64,000 nucleotides of DNA, taken from the NCBI GenBank assembly GCA_029194665.1, contig JARFXO010000006.1, positions 124,001 through 188,000 of the forward strand. Direction: 5' to 3'. Of the stretch, positions 36,867 through 48,469 are shown piece by piece. The position numbers were made by a program, and so were the translations under genes. The stretch comes from Nitrospira sp. (GTDB taxonomy: Bacteria > Nitrospirota > Nitrospiria > Nitrospirales > Nitrospiraceae). A model generated the notes under the pieces. That model saw only the letters and a program-made list of their open reading frames with translations, was not told the origin of the DNA and did not search any database. Every line of letters starts with the position of its first letter. The first letter of the stretch is position 1.

Positions 36867-37219
36867 AGGAGCCGTCTAGATTTTGACTCAACTGGTTTCA
36901 CCGGCTGACAGATGTCGCACTGACACAATTTTCTCAGCAATGAATAAGCATAGATACCGGTATCGTGGCCATCGCTCCATTTGAACTGCAAGGCGTAGCG
37001 TCCCACCGGCTCGATATCCTGGAGCATAATCAAGATCGGTACATCCTCTGACTTGAGACGCCGCTCGCCTGTCCACTCATCGACGCAGGCCGCGCAGGGA
37101 CAATGCTGCCGCAGATAACGGACCGGATAGCGGCCCTTGTGGCCATCGCTCCACTGGATTCCGAGCACTCCCTTGTCGAGCCACTCCATATCTCGGGGCT
37201 CCAGAGCAGTGGCGGCCAT
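36863..37219 (-). CDS. DUF971 domain protein
   Basis: A 118-residue protein of the DUF971 family (the N-terminal domain also found in gamma-butyrobetaine hydroxylase). GVLGIQWSDGHKGRYPVRYL, then CPCAACVDEWTG and ALQFKWSDGHDTGIYAYSLL, define it; four Cys residues (CPCAAC and CQCDIC) suggest zinc or Fe-S binding. ATG 37219 is chosen because AGGAG and AGG lie just upstream; a longer frame to 37531 runs antisense-like through recO and is not supported. Members are linked to Fe-S or apo-protein handling, but the role is unsettled. It follows recO by 25 bp. Confidence 0.8.
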   Translation of the reverse strand: MAATALEPRDMEWLDKGVLGIQWSDGHKGRYPVRYLRQHCPCAACVDEWTGERRLKSEDVPILIMLQDIEPVGRYALQFKWSDGHDTGIYAYSLLRKLCQCDICQPVKPVESKSRRLL

Positions 37220-37244
37220 GCTTTCACCTCTCCTCATGTCTGGT

Positions 37245-38003
37245 TCATCCTGACGATGCACACGATAGGAAGTCAACCGGTGGCAACCGTTTCCCAGCAA
37301 TAACCGTGACGTACCCTTCAATTGCTTCCTCCACCTCATTCCGCACCTGCCCCGCAGCCCGCAACCGTGTAAGTACCGTAGGAGCCAGTCGAATGGCTTG
37401 TTGGAGGAACAAGAGGCTACCTCGTGAGAATGCGACACATCGAACTCGTTGACGTGAGGCACAGGCCAGGCAGACGATACCTCCGGCGGTCGGAGAAAAT
37501 TGAGGCTCTCCGATGAAATGCGTCTTCCCACAGGCGGCGCACTGATCGGTCTGCGGGCGAAATCCTGTCAACCCGAGCAGCCTGACCTGAAAAAGGAGCG
37601 CCGTAAAGCTCGAGTCTTTGGTTTCGTGGAGCGAGGCGAGGCCCTGCTCCAGGGTATCAAACAAGAGCGGATCTGGATCTCCATCGGGCGTGATCGCTGT
37701 TACGACGTTGACCATCCGCGCCGCCGAGGCCATCAGGCGAAGGTCTTCCCGCAGCACTTGAGAGGACCGTACCAGATCGACATGCGAAATCCTAAATAGC
37801 GAATCTCCTGTTTTCTCAAATAGATTCAGGCGACACACGCTGAACGGTTCGATTGCACCCCCAAAACGGCTTTTCTGACGACGGGCACCACGAGCGACGC
37901 CTCGGATTTTACCAAAATCCTTGGAATACAAGGTGACGATTCGATCGGCATCGCCCCACTTGCGGCTCCGCAGGACGATTGCCGTCGTCTTTACCAGAGG
38001 CAT
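37245..38003 (-). CDS. recO: DNA repair protein RecO
   Basis: RecO helps load RecA onto SSB-coated single-stranded DNA in the RecFOR pathway. The N-terminal OB fold is seen in TTAIVLRSRKWGDADRIVTL and GVARGARRQKSRFGGAIEPF. A zinc-binding site is formed by QCAACGKTHF and IVCLACASR (two CxxC pairs). The 252 residues from ATG 38003 (MPLVKT) match the family; ATG 38021 would add six residues. It lies 52 bp after mgtE and 25 bp before DUF971. Confidence 0.9.
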   Translation of the reverse strand: MPLVKTTAIVLRSRKWGDADRIVTLYSKDFGKIRGVARGARRQKSRFGGAIEPFSVCRLNLFEKTGDSLFRISHVDLVRSSQVLREDLRLMASAARMVNVVTAITPDGDPDPLLFDTLEQGLASLHETKDSSFTALLFQVRLLGLTGFRPQTDQCAACGKTHFIGEPQFSPTAGGIVCLACASRQRVRCVAFSRGSLLFLQQAIRLAPTVLTRLRAAGQVRNEVEEAIEGYVTVIAGKRLPPVDFLSCASSG

Positions 38004-38055
38004 CGCTCCCTCCACTCCCATCCGCGATAGAAACGTGGAGACACACCAGGCCCTG

Positions 38056-39513
38056 TCACCGGAGATACTCCAAGAAAAGACTGGCCAAAGTCAGATAGAT
38101 TGTAATACCGGTGATATCGTTCGCCGTCGTGACAAAGGGACCAGCCGCAACGGCTGGATCGACGCCCACACGCTTGAGGAGGATCGGCATAATCGTCGCC
38201 ATGCTGGTGGACACCAGAAATGCGATGATCAGCGAAGCTCCGACGACCATGCCTAAAAACCCTTGGTGCAAAACCCAGGCGACCAGCGTCAGTGTCACCC
38301 CGCAGGCCAGCCCCATGACCAAGCCGATCTTCGTTTCCCGAAAAAAGACGGGCCATACATGGGTGAGATCCACGGAGCCGGTGGCCAATCCTCGAATAAT
38401 CAGCGTCGACGACTGTAATCCCACATTACCGCCCATCGCCGCAATCACAGGAATAAAGCTCACGATTGCCACGACTTCCTGGATCGTATAACGGAAATAC
38501 CAGAGGATCGCACCGGACAGGAGACTGCCGACCAAGTTGGTGAAGAGCCACGGCAACCGCAGTTTTGCCGAGCCGAGGCTCGAAGATTTGGCGCCGCTTT
38601 CTTCTTCAATCGCCCCGGCCATCTTCAACATGTCTTCGGTCGCTTCTTCCCGAATCACATCCACCACGTCATCAACCGTGATGATGCCCACGAGTTTGCC
38701 GTCCCGTTCCACAACCGGAATAGCCAACAAGTTATAGCTGGCCACCTGGCGCGCAACCTCTTCTTGGTCCATGTCGATCGCCACACTCATGACCTCTCGC
38801 GCCATGATATTTTTCAGGGGAGTTGTCGGAGGGACGGTGATCAGTTGCCGGAGCGAGAGGACACCGACCAGGCGATCATCCTTGTCCGTCACATAAATAT
38901 AGAACACCATTTCGGCATCGGTGGCTTGCTGCAACCGACGGATCGCTTCATGTGCCGTGGCATCTTCCGGCAAGGAGAAGAACTCCGTGGTCATGATCGC
39001 GCCCGCCGTATCCTTCGGATACTTCAAGATATCGGCCACCTCGGTCGAATCTTCCGTCTTCATCAAGGCCAGAATTTCTTTGCTCCGCTCTTCAGGAAGG
39101 AATCCAAGAATGTACGCCACGTCATCGGGACCAAGGTCTTTCAAGAGCCACGCGATATCGGAATGCAACAGATCCGCGAGTACTTGCTGGATGCTTTCAC
39201 CGTCGAGTTCACTGAGCGCTTGCCCGCGCTTGCCTTCGCCGCGGACCAGTTCGAAAATTTCACGCTTTTCCTTTGGGGAGGAAAGATGGGTCACGACTTT
39301 GGCGATGTCCGCGGGATGCATACGTCCCAACATCTTGGAAAGATTTGTAATGGCTCCGCGTCGCAGTAGCTTCTGCACCGACTGGATGACAATGTCCGAT
39401 TTCGTCTGCCCACGTTCTGTCTGATCCCGCAAGATTTCGCGCAACACGTCGCGCTCGGACTGGCGAGGTTGCTGATCCGTCACCCGCGGCTCTCTCGGTC
39501 GTTCCGTCTGCAT
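38056..39513 (-). CDS. mgtE: Magnesium transporter MgtE
   Basis: MgtE is a Mg2+-gated Mg2+ channel. The 485 residues hold an N-terminal helical domain (about 30-155), a CBS pair (about 160-290; MTTEFFSLPEDATAHEAIRR and MAREVMSVAIDMDQEEVARQ) and five membrane segments after 310 (VVAIVSFIPVIAAMGGNVGL, with the GGNxGxQSS signature GGNVGLQSS). All three parts look intact. The N and CBS domains should sense Mg2+ and close the pore. It follows era by 10 bp, a coupling to ribosome maturation genes seen in many related genomes. Confidence 0.94.
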   Translation of the reverse strand: MQTERPREPRVTDQQPRQSERDVLREILRDQTERGQTKSDIVIQSVQKLLRRGAITNLSKMLGRMHPADIAKVVTHLSSPKEKREIFELVRGEGKRGQALSELDGESIQQVLADLLHSDIAWLLKDLGPDDVAYILGFLPEERSKEILALMKTEDSTEVADILKYPKDTAGAIMTTEFFSLPEDATAHEAIRRLQQATDAEMVFYIYVTDKDDRLVGVLSLRQLITVPPTTPLKNIMAREVMSVAIDMDQEEVARQVASYNLLAIPVVERDGKLVGIITVDDVVDVIREEATEDMLKMAGAIEEESGAKSSSLGSAKLRLPWLFTNLVGSLLSGAILWYFRYTIQEVVAIVSFIPVIAAMGGNVGLQSSTLIIRGLATGSVDLTHVWPVFFRETKIGLVMGLACGVTLTLVAWVLHQGFLGMVVGASLIIAFLVSTSMATIMPILLKRVGVDPAVAAGPFVTTANDITGITIYLTLASLFLEYLR

Positions 39514-39523
39514 GTCTGTTTCG

Positions 39524-40408
39524 TCAGTACCCTAACTGCACCAAAGCCTGTTCGTCCTCACGCCACGCCTTCTTCACCTTCACCCACAGTTCTAGGAACA
39601 CTTTCATACCGAATAGCTGTTCCATGTCCAGTCTGGCTTGCGTACCGATCGATTTCAACCGCTCTCCTTGTTTGCCTATGAGGATGCCCTTCTGCGTCTC
39701 TCGCTCCACCAAAATCGACGCCCGAATCTTCGCCAATTTCCCCTGCTCGACGAACTCATCGATTTCGACCGCAACCGCATATGGCACCTCCTCCTCCGTC
39801 TCTTGCAGCACCTTCTCACGGATCATCTCAGCCGCCAGCGTTCTCATTGTCTGATCTGTCACGACATCGTCGCCGTAGGCTCCTTCTCCAGACGGAAGAT
39901 AAGAAACGGTCAGGGCCAACAACCGGTCAACATTGTCGTCGACCTTGGCAGAAACCGGCACGATCTCCGCCCAAGCGAAGAGTTTGTTATAACTGGCGAG
40001 AATCGGAAGCAGCTTCTGCTTGTTGACGAGATCGATTTTCGTGACGACAAGGATGACCGGACGTGGCTGTTTGGCCAGTACGTCTTTCATATGTTTTACA
40101 GCGGTCAGATCTCCAGGACCTGGTCGGCTCGTCGCATCCATGAGCATGTAGAACACATCCGCACCTTCCATAGTCTCCACAGCAGTGCGCACCATTCGAC
40201 GATTCAACAGGTGCTCGGGTTTATGAAGCCCCGGCGTGTCAAGATAGACGATTTGTGCTCCTTCCACATGTACGACGCCCATAATACGGGTCCTTGTGGT
40301 CTGAGGCTTACTTGAGACAATCGAGATTTTTTCACCCAGCAGGCAGTTGAGCAGCGTCGACTTGCCGACGTTGGGTCGGCCAATGATGGCCACCGTTCCG
40401 AACTTCAT
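39524..40408 (-). CDS. era: GTPase Era
   Basis: Era binds the 3' end of 16S rRNA and guides 30S maturation. The G motifs are GRPNVGKST at 10-18, the DTPGLHKPE region, VVTKIDL (TKxD) and VPVSAK. The C-terminal KH domain has ILVERETQKGILIGKQGERL with the GKQG loop. The length of 294 is typical. The start overlaps the FtsB-like gene's stop (ATGA, 40405-40408), indicating coupled translation. Confidence 0.96.
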   Translation of the reverse strand: MKFGTVAIIGRPNVGKSTLLNCLLGEKISIVSSKPQTTRTRIMGVVHVEGAQIVYLDTPGLHKPEHLLNRRMVRTAVETMEGADVFYMLMDATSRPGPGDLTAVKHMKDVLAKQPRPVILVVTKIDLVNKQKLLPILASYNKLFAWAEIVPVSAKVDDNVDRLLALTVSYLPSGEGAYGDDVVTDQTMRTLAAEMIREKVLQETEEEVPYAVAVEIDEFVEQGKLAKIRASILVERETQKGILIGKQGERLKSIGTQARLDMEQLFGMKVFLELWVKVKKAWREDEQALVQLGY

Positions 40409-40761
40409 GGCTTCGAGAAGGGCTGTGGGGTTTTCTCTGGATCCGGCGCTAACTGATACACAGTTTCACCCTTGCGCACATAGCCCAACTGCTCTCGAGC
40501 CAACTGCTCGATCTTGGCGGGATCATGCTGGAGACGAGTAATATCTCGCTGCAATAAGGCATTTTCACGATGTAAAGCCGAGAGTTCTTGCTCTAAATTT
40601 CTGGCGTAATCACGCATAGACAGGTACCGCGTCAGGCCCATTTCTCCGGAAAACAAGGCCACGAGCAGCCACACACAGCCACCAGCGCCGATCATCTGCA
40701 TGGCGATAAGTATGCGTTGCCGCCATTCCAGCCACTGCCGTCCGCGATTCTGTTTGACCAT
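40405..40761 (-). CDS. FtsB/DivIC-like septum formation initiator
   Basis: A 118-residue bitopic protein. One transmembrane segment (ILIAMQMIGAGGCVWLLVAL, about residues 17-37) is followed by a coiled coil (LEQELSALHRENALLQRDIT) and the end motif IEQLAREQLGYVRKGETVY. That end phrase, EQLAREQLGYVRKGE, is the FtsB/DivIC hallmark. FtsB bridges FtsL and FtsQ in the divisome. ATG 40761 is the second of two tandem ATGs. It follows eno, the same order (eno-ftsB) as in many proteobacteria. Confidence 0.88.
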   Translation of the reverse strand: MVKQNRGRQWLEWRQRILIAMQMIGAGGCVWLLVALFSGEMGLTRYLSMRDYARNLEQELSALHRENALLQRDITRLQHDPAKIEQLAREQLGYVRKGETVYQLAPDPEKTPQPFSKP

Positions 40762-40791
40762 CATCTCTCCATCCGCTGACTACGGAATCAG

Positions 40792-43524
<2,733 letters not shown>

Positions 43525-43528
<4 letters not shown>

Positions 43529-43845
43529 CCTCGATCAGGCCCCTCGTCGATACGACCCCGCTCCCGCTTTATCGCTTCACGTCCGGCGTCGAAAGCCTCT
43601 CGCAAGACCGATCGCTTGTTTTCGACAAACTCCTTGCCCTGACCGACGACTTCTTCAAATGCCTCACCGGCACGGCCGGCCAGATCACGAAGATCATTTT
43701 CTGCACGACGAGCGTATTTCCTGATTTGGTCGCGCGATTCGTCACCTGCTTGTGGTGCCAGTAACAGTGCCGCGACGGCACCCATCGTCGCTCCACTCAA
43801 GAACGCCAGGAAAACCATCGCTGATGTTCCTCGATCATCCGCCAT
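43525..43845 (-). CDS. YtxH-domain small membrane protein
   Basis: A 106-residue protein with one membrane segment ([20 protein letters not shown]) followed by [16 protein letters not shown], the YtxH-family signature, and a charged amphipathic tail ([20 protein letters not shown]). AAGGAGG is 8 bp from ATG 43845, which fixes this start over ATG 43863. It overlaps the DUF948 gene by 11 bp and gatB by 4 bp. YtxH proteins are linked to envelope stress, but the role is not firm. DUF948 and YtxH genes often pair. Confidence 0.8.
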
Positions 43846-44242
43846 TGTGTGTCCCTCCTTCATGTTTCATGCGTTTACGCACGACCTTGGTGGCCGCTTT
43901 GAAACCTGCAACCATGCTGACCACATTATTTAAGAGCGTCCCACTCGATCCACGAACAACATTATGGACTTGTTGCACGGATTCACCCACTTCACCCACC
44001 GCGTGAAGCAAGACGGCCGCATGCTCCACCCCCTCACGAGCCTGGGCGGTTACATCATTCAGGTTCTGGCTCATGGCCCGAAGTTCAGCCACGAGAGCCG
44101 GCACCTCGGCGTTCATCTTCGAGAGGAGCTGTTCGGACTCAGCCACCGTTTTGCGGACTTGCATCAATACCGGTACGAGATACCCGACCAGCACAGCAAA
44201 TGCCACAGCTACGAGGAGCGCGGCGATTTCGACGATCGTCAT
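43835..44242 (-). CDS. DUF948 domain protein
   Basis: A 135-residue protein with an N-terminal membrane anchor (VEIAALLVAVAFAVLVGYLV) and a long helix (LMQVRKTVAESEQLLSKMNA) characteristic of DUF948. The C-terminus is basic (KVVRKRMKHEGG). Start ATG 44242 is favoured because GGGAGGA lies about 9 bp upstream; a TTG at 44251 is possible. It is co-encoded with the YtxH protein (11 bp overlap). The pair is probably an inner-membrane helper; no enzymatic role is visible. Confidence 0.82.
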   Translation of the reverse strand: MTIVEIAALLVAVAFAVLVGYLVPVLMQVRKTVAESEQLLSKMNAEVPALVAELRAMSQNLNDVTAQAREGVEHAAVLLHAVGEVGESVQQVHNVVRGSSGTLLNNVVSMVAGFKAATKVVRKRMKHEGGTHNGG

Positions 44243-44293
44243 AGGTGTCAATCCTCCCGGTCTTTCATCCCGAATGTTCTTCCTCAGCAGCCC

Positions 44294-45760
44294 CTACCGT
44301 AGCATCGGTTTTTTGAGCCGCCAGTGTGCCGATTGCTCATAGGCATGGGCAGCCCGAAGCAGCGTCTCCTCCTCAAAGGCTCGCCCGATGAGCTGTAAGC
44401 CGATGGGAAGCCCTGTTTTGCTGAAGCCGCAAGGCAGGGCGATCGCCGGCAATCCAGCCAGATTGACCGAGATTGTAAAAATATCAGAGAGGTACATCTG
44501 GAGAGGATCTTCGCTCTTTTCACCAAGTTTGAAGGCCGGCGTCGGTGTGGCCGGAGTCACGATCAGATCCACCTCCTCGAACGCGGTCACGAAATCCTGG
44601 CAGACCAACGTTCGTACAGCTTGGGCCTTCCCATAATAGGCATCGTAATAGCCGGCACTGAGTACGTATGTCCCCAGCATGATCCGACGCTTGACTTCCG
44701 GCCCGAATCCCTCCTGCCGCGTCTTCATATACAGTTCGAGGAGATCTTTGGTTTCCTTGGCACGGAAACCGAACTTCACTCCGTCGAAGCGGGCGAGATT
44801 CGAGCTGGCTTCCGCCGTCGCGATCACATAGTACACTGCCACAGCCGCGTCGGTACTCGGGAGACGAATTTCCTTGACCGCTGCACCGAGATGCCTCAGC
44901 TCCTCAATGGCTGCTCTGACTGCCTGCTCGACATCCGGATCGAGTCCTTCGGTAAAAAATTCAACCGGTACGCCAATCTTCAGAGTTTTGAGATCCCGTT
45001 TTTGCAGCGCCTTCATGTAATCCGGCACAGGGCGATCGACCGACGTGGAATCCATCGGATCATGCCCTGCAATGGCCTGCAGAAGAAATGCCGCGTCAGC
45101 CACGTCTCTCGTGATCGGCCCGATTTGATCCAGCGAGGAGGCGAACGCGACCAATCCATATCTCGAGACCCGTCCGTAGGTCGGCTTCAGCCCCACCACT
45201 CCGCAGAACGCCGCCGGTTGCCTGATGGAGCCGCCGGTGTCTGAACCAAGTGCCGCCACACATTCCTCCGCCGCCACCGCTGCCGCGGATCCTCCGCTAG
45301 ATCCTCCCGGCACACAGTGTAGGTTCCAAGGATTTCGGCTGGGGCCGAATGCGGAGTGCTCCGTCGACGATCCCATCGCAAACTCATCCAAATTCGTTTT
45401 ACCCAACAACATGTACTCCTGGGCCCGCAACTTGGCGATCACCGTCGCATCGTAGGGTGGCACAAAATTCTGCAACATTCGAGAGCTGCAGGTTGTGAGT
45501 ACCCCTTCCGTGCAGATATTGTCCTTGATGGCAAGCGGCATTCCGGTGAGCGGATTGATCTTTCTCCATGCCTTGAGCTTTCGATCCAAGGCTTCCGCCT
45601 GTGCGAGTGCTGCTTCCTTCGCTTGCGTGACGAAGGCCTTCACCTTCGGCTCCACCTGGCTGATGCGCAGAAAATAGGCGCGCGCAATCTCTGTGGCCGT
45701 GACTTCCCCTGCCTTGAATTTCTTATGAAGCTCGACGAGGCTTAGTTTCTGGAGGGACAT
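44294..45760 (-). CDS. gatA: Asp/Glu-tRNA amidotransferase subunit A
   Basis: GatA is the amidase that frees ammonia from glutamine for GatB. The amidase triad is intact: Lys in [14 protein letters not shown], cis-Ser in [15 protein letters not shown], and the Ser nucleophile in [14 protein letters not shown]. The following [20 protein letters not shown] is typical. ATG 45760 (MSLQKLSL) gives 488 residues and has AGGA 5-7 bp upstream; ATG 45793 would add 11 residues. It lies 75 bp after panD. Confidence 0.96.
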   Translation of the reverse strand: MSLQKLSLVELHKKFKAGEVTATEIARAYFLRISQVEPKVKAFVTQAKEAALAQAEALDRKLKAWRKINPLTGMPLAIKDNICTEGVLTTCSSRMLQNFVPPYDATVIAKLRAQEYMLLGKTNLDEFAMGSSTEHSAFGPSRNPWNLHCVPGGSSGGSAAAVAAEECVAALGSDTGGSIRQPAAFCGVVGLKPTYGRVSRYGLVAFASSLDQIGPITRDVADAAFLLQAIAGHDPMDSTSVDRPVPDYMKALQKRDLKTLKIGVPVEFFTEGLDPDVEQAVRAAIEELRHLGAAVKEIRLPSTDAAVAVYYVIATAEASSNLARFDGVKFGFRAKETKDLLELYMKTRQEGFGPEVKRRIMLGTYVLSAGYYDAYYGKAQAVRTLVCQDFVTAFEEVDLIVTPATPTPAFKLGEKSEDPLQMYLSDIFTISVNLAGLPAIALPCGFSKTGLPIGLQLIGRAFEEETLLRAAHAYEQSAHWRLKKPMLR

Positions 45761-45835
45761 GAAGTTCCTGCTACAGACAGGTGAGCGCGACACGGACCGA
45801 CACGGGAGCTCATCGATCGGCCTCGTTTCAGCCTG

Positions 45836-46192
45836 TCAGCTCATCACCACAATTCGATTCTTTTCATTCACCCGAACGATCTTGGGTGCGTGCTTCTTGA
45901 TCTCTTCGTCGCCGTAATACTCGTAACAGAAGATGATGATCTGGTCCCCGACCGCGGCTTTGCGAGCCGTGGGCCCGTTCAAAATAATCTCCCCTTTCCC
46001 TCGCGTCCCGTTGATCGCGTAGGTCATGAATCGTTCGCCGTTATTCAGATTCGAGCAGATGATCGCCTCATACGGTAGGATCCCGGCAGCCTCCATCAAG
46101 TCGTGATCGATGGTCAGACTGCCTTCATACTCAAGATGAGCCCCTGTCACCGTGGCACGGTGAATTTTGGAACGCAGCATTTGTCGAAACAT
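45836..46192 (-). CDS. panD: Aspartate 1-decarboxylase
   Basis: PanD makes beta-alanine from aspartate for pantothenate and CoA synthesis. It is a pyruvoyl enzyme that cuts itself at Gly-Ser: LEYEGSLTID places the cleavage between G24 and S25. MFRQMLRSKIHRATVTGA and NNGERFMTYAINGTRGKGEI complete the fold. ATG 46192 gives 118 residues, the family size; ATG 46240 would add 16 unlike residues. It lies within the gat run, between gatC and gatA, with 71 and 75 bp gaps. No panZ maturation factor is nearby. Confidence 0.95.
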   Translation of the reverse strand: MFRQMLRSKIHRATVTGAHLEYEGSLTIDHDLMEAAGILPYEAIICSNLNNGERFMTYAINGTRGKGEIILNGPTARKAAVGDQIIIFCYEYYGDEEIKKHAPKIVRVNEKNRIVVMS

Positions 46193-46263
46193 CGATCTTC
46201 CCGTTATTCGTCGACGCCACTCGTCATTCGTTGCCGTCACCGTACGAGTCGACTGTCTGACGA

Positions 46264-46557
46264 TTAACGCTCCTCTAGAATTTTGGGTACCACAAACCCG
46301 TCCGCTTCACGCTCTGGCGCATTCGCTAAAGCCATCTCCGAAGGGAGCGACGGGCGCACAAGGTCCTCGCGAAACACATTCACTTGCCCCATGACGGTGG
46401 CGGTCGGCTCGATTCCCGTCGTGTCGTACTGATTCAACGTATCGACATGTGCGAGAATTTGGGTCAACTGTTTGGCAAATGTCTCCTTTTCAGCCGCGCT
46501 CACAGCCAATCTCGCCAGCTGCGCTACTTTCTCTACATCCTGTTGAGTGATTTCCAT
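46264..46557 (-). CDS. gatC: Asp/Glu-tRNA amidotransferase subunit C
   Basis: GatC is the small stabilising subunit that wraps GatA and GatB. The 97 residues show the helical N-terminus VEKVAQLARLAVSAAEKETF, the linker LAHVDTLNQYDTTGIEPTAT and the end FREDLVRPSLPS with DGFVVPKILEE, all typical. It lies 28 bp after glmS and 71 bp before panD. Confidence 0.94.
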   Translation of the reverse strand: MEITQQDVEKVAQLARLAVSAAEKETFAKQLTQILAHVDTLNQYDTTGIEPTATVMGQVNVFREDLVRPSLPSEMALANAPEREADGFVVPKILEER

Positions 46558-46585
46558 TTGCTCCTCTGTTCCCCTTCAGCTTCGC

Positions 46586-48415
46586 CTATTCCACCGTCAC
46601 GCTTTTTGCCAGGTTTCTCGGCTGATCGACATCCGCCCCGCGCAACACGGCAATATGATACGCGAGAAGTTGAAGCGGGATGGTAAACAAGATCGGCGAA
46701 ATCAGCGAATGGGTGTCAGGAATGGTAAACACCGCATCCGCGATCTTGCCGAGCTCCCGCTCTCCTTCTGCGACGAGGGCAATCACTGGCGCGCGTCGCG
46801 CTTTCACTTCCATGAGATTGCTGACCGTCTTGTCGTAGAGCCGATCCCGAGGCGCCAGAACCACGACCGGCATATCTTTGTCGATCAGCGCGATCGGGCC
46901 GTGCTTCATCTCACCCGCCGCATAGCCTTCGGCATGGATGTAGGAAATTTCCTTGAGCTTCAGCGACCCCTCCAGTGCGATCGGGTAATTGATGCCGCGT
47001 CCCAAGAACAGAAAGTTCCGTTTTTTGTAATACCGCTTGGCGATGGCCACGATTTCGGCCTCTCGCTGCAGCACCCGTTCGACCAACACCGGCAACTTCA
47101 CCAACCGGTCGAGCCAGGCTTTCCCATCCGCTACCTTCATCACATTACGAACTCGCGCAAAATGCAATGCCAGAAGATACAGCGCGGTGAGTTGCGCCGT
47201 AAACGCCTTCGTGGAGGCGACTCCGATCTCCGGCCCGCAGTGCGTGTACAATACTCCGTCCGACTCACGTGCCAAGGTACTGCCGACGACGTTGACGATC
47301 GAGACCACACGTGCGCCCTTTTGCTTCGCCTCTCGCGCAGCAGCCAGCGTATCGGCCGTCTCACCGGATTGAGAAATCGTGATAAACAGGTCGTTTTTCC
47401 CGACGAGCGGATCGCGATACCGAAACTCGCTCCCAATATCCACCTGCACCGGGGTACGGACCATTTCTTCGAACAGATACTTTCCGACTTGCCCCGCATG
47501 CCAGGACGTGCCGCAGGCGACGATCCAGATGCGCTCAACCGCTGCGAATTCCTTCGGCGTCAAGCCGATATCAGGGAGATCCGCCTCCCCCGTTTCATAG
47601 GAATACCGTCCGCGCATGGTATCAAGAATGGTCTGAGGTTGTTCGTGAATCTCTTTCAGCATGAAGTGGGGGTAGCCGCTTTTCTCCGCTGCCGAAGCAT
47701 CCCACGTAATCGTCGACGACTGACGCGAAACGTCATGGCCGTCGGCGTCGGTCAGATCCACTCGCTGTTGCGTGACCACCGCCACGTCCCCCTCCTCGAG
47801 ATAGGTCACTTCCCGCGTATGGGCAAGCATCGCCATCACATCGGAAGCAACATAGGACGCGTACTCCGTCCGTCCGATGACGAGCGGGCAGCCGGATCGG
47901 GCGGCAATCAACGTTCCGGGTTCCCGCTCGGAAATCACCGCCAGTGCATAACTCCCCCGCACATCTTTTGTCGCGAGCCGCACCGCATCGGCCAGCTTGT
48001 TTTCCTTCTGAAGATACTTATCGATCAAATGGGCGACAACCTCCGTATCGGTTTCCGACTCGAATTTGTAGCCGTCTTTTTGCAATTGCTGCTTCAGTTC
48101 CTGATAGTTTTCGATAATCCCGTTGTGCACCAACACACACCCTTTCGACCGATGCGGATGGGCATTCTGTTCCGAGGGCTTTCCATGGGTCGCCCACCGG
48201 GTATGGCCGATTCCGACCGTTCCCTTGAGTTCGTTGGTTTTGAGCGAATTTTGAAGATTGACCAGCTTGCCCACGCTCCGTCTAACGGCAATCTTTGCTC
48301 CCTGCATGACGGCGACTCCCGAGGAGTCGTACCCTCGGTACTCCAACTTCGCCAGTCCCCCGATGAGAATCGGAATCGCATCTTGATTGCCGACGTATCC
48401 GATGATTCCACACAT
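46586..48415 (-). CDS. glmS: Glutamine-fructose-6-phosphate aminotransferase (isomerizing)
   Basis: GlmS makes glucosamine-6-phosphate from fructose-6-phosphate and glutamine, the first step of UDP-GlcNAc supply. ATG 48415 puts the catalytic Cys second (MCGIIGYVG); ATG 48469 would bury it, so 48415 is the start and the length is 609. The glutaminase domain (GIGHTRWATHGKPSEQNAHP, NGIIENY) is followed by two SIS isomerase domains (IVACGTSWHAGQVGKYLFEE and FLGRGINYPIALEGSLKLKE) and the end DQPRNLAKSVTVE. It follows glmU by 54 bp. No glmS ribozyme-like leader was recognised in that gap. Confidence 0.97.
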   Translation of the reverse strand: MCGIIGYVGNQDAIPILIGGLAKLEYRGYDSSGVAVMQGAKIAVRRSVGKLVNLQNSLKTNELKGTVGIGHTRWATHGKPSEQNAHPHRSKGCVLVHNGIIENYQELKQQLQKDGYKFESETDTEVVAHLIDKYLQKENKLADAVRLATKDVRGSYALAVISEREPGTLIAARSGCPLVIGRTEYASYVASDVMAMLAHTREVTYLEEGDVAVVTQQRVDLTDADGHDVSRQSSTITWDASAAEKSGYPHFMLKEIHEQPQTILDTMRGRYSYETGEADLPDIGLTPKEFAAVERIWIVACGTSWHAGQVGKYLFEEMVRTPVQVDIGSEFRYRDPLVGKNDLFITISQSGETADTLAAAREAKQKGARVVSIVNVVGSTLARESDGVLYTHCGPEIGVASTKAFTAQLTALYLLALHFARVRNVMKVADGKAWLDRLVKLPVLVERVLQREAEIVAIAKRYYKKRNFLFLGRGINYPIALEGSLKLKEISYIHAEGYAAGEMKHGPIALIDKDMPVVVLAPRDRLYDKTVSNLMEVKARRAPVIALVAEGERELGKIADAVFTIPDTHSLISPILFTIPLQLLAYHIAVLRGADVDQPRNLAKSVTVE

Positions 48416-48469
48416 GGCGGTTGCTCCAGGTCTAACGAGACTGACCGACAGACAATTCTCCGGTCGCAA

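Noticed and set aside
37220-37531. N-terminal extension of the DUF971 frame into recO
   Set aside because: The extension overlaps recO in another frame, has no domain, and a good ribosome binding site supports ATG 37219.
48416-48469. glmS ribozyme or leader element
   Set aside because: The gap to glmU is only 54 bp, too short for the ribozyme, and no conserved element was recognised.
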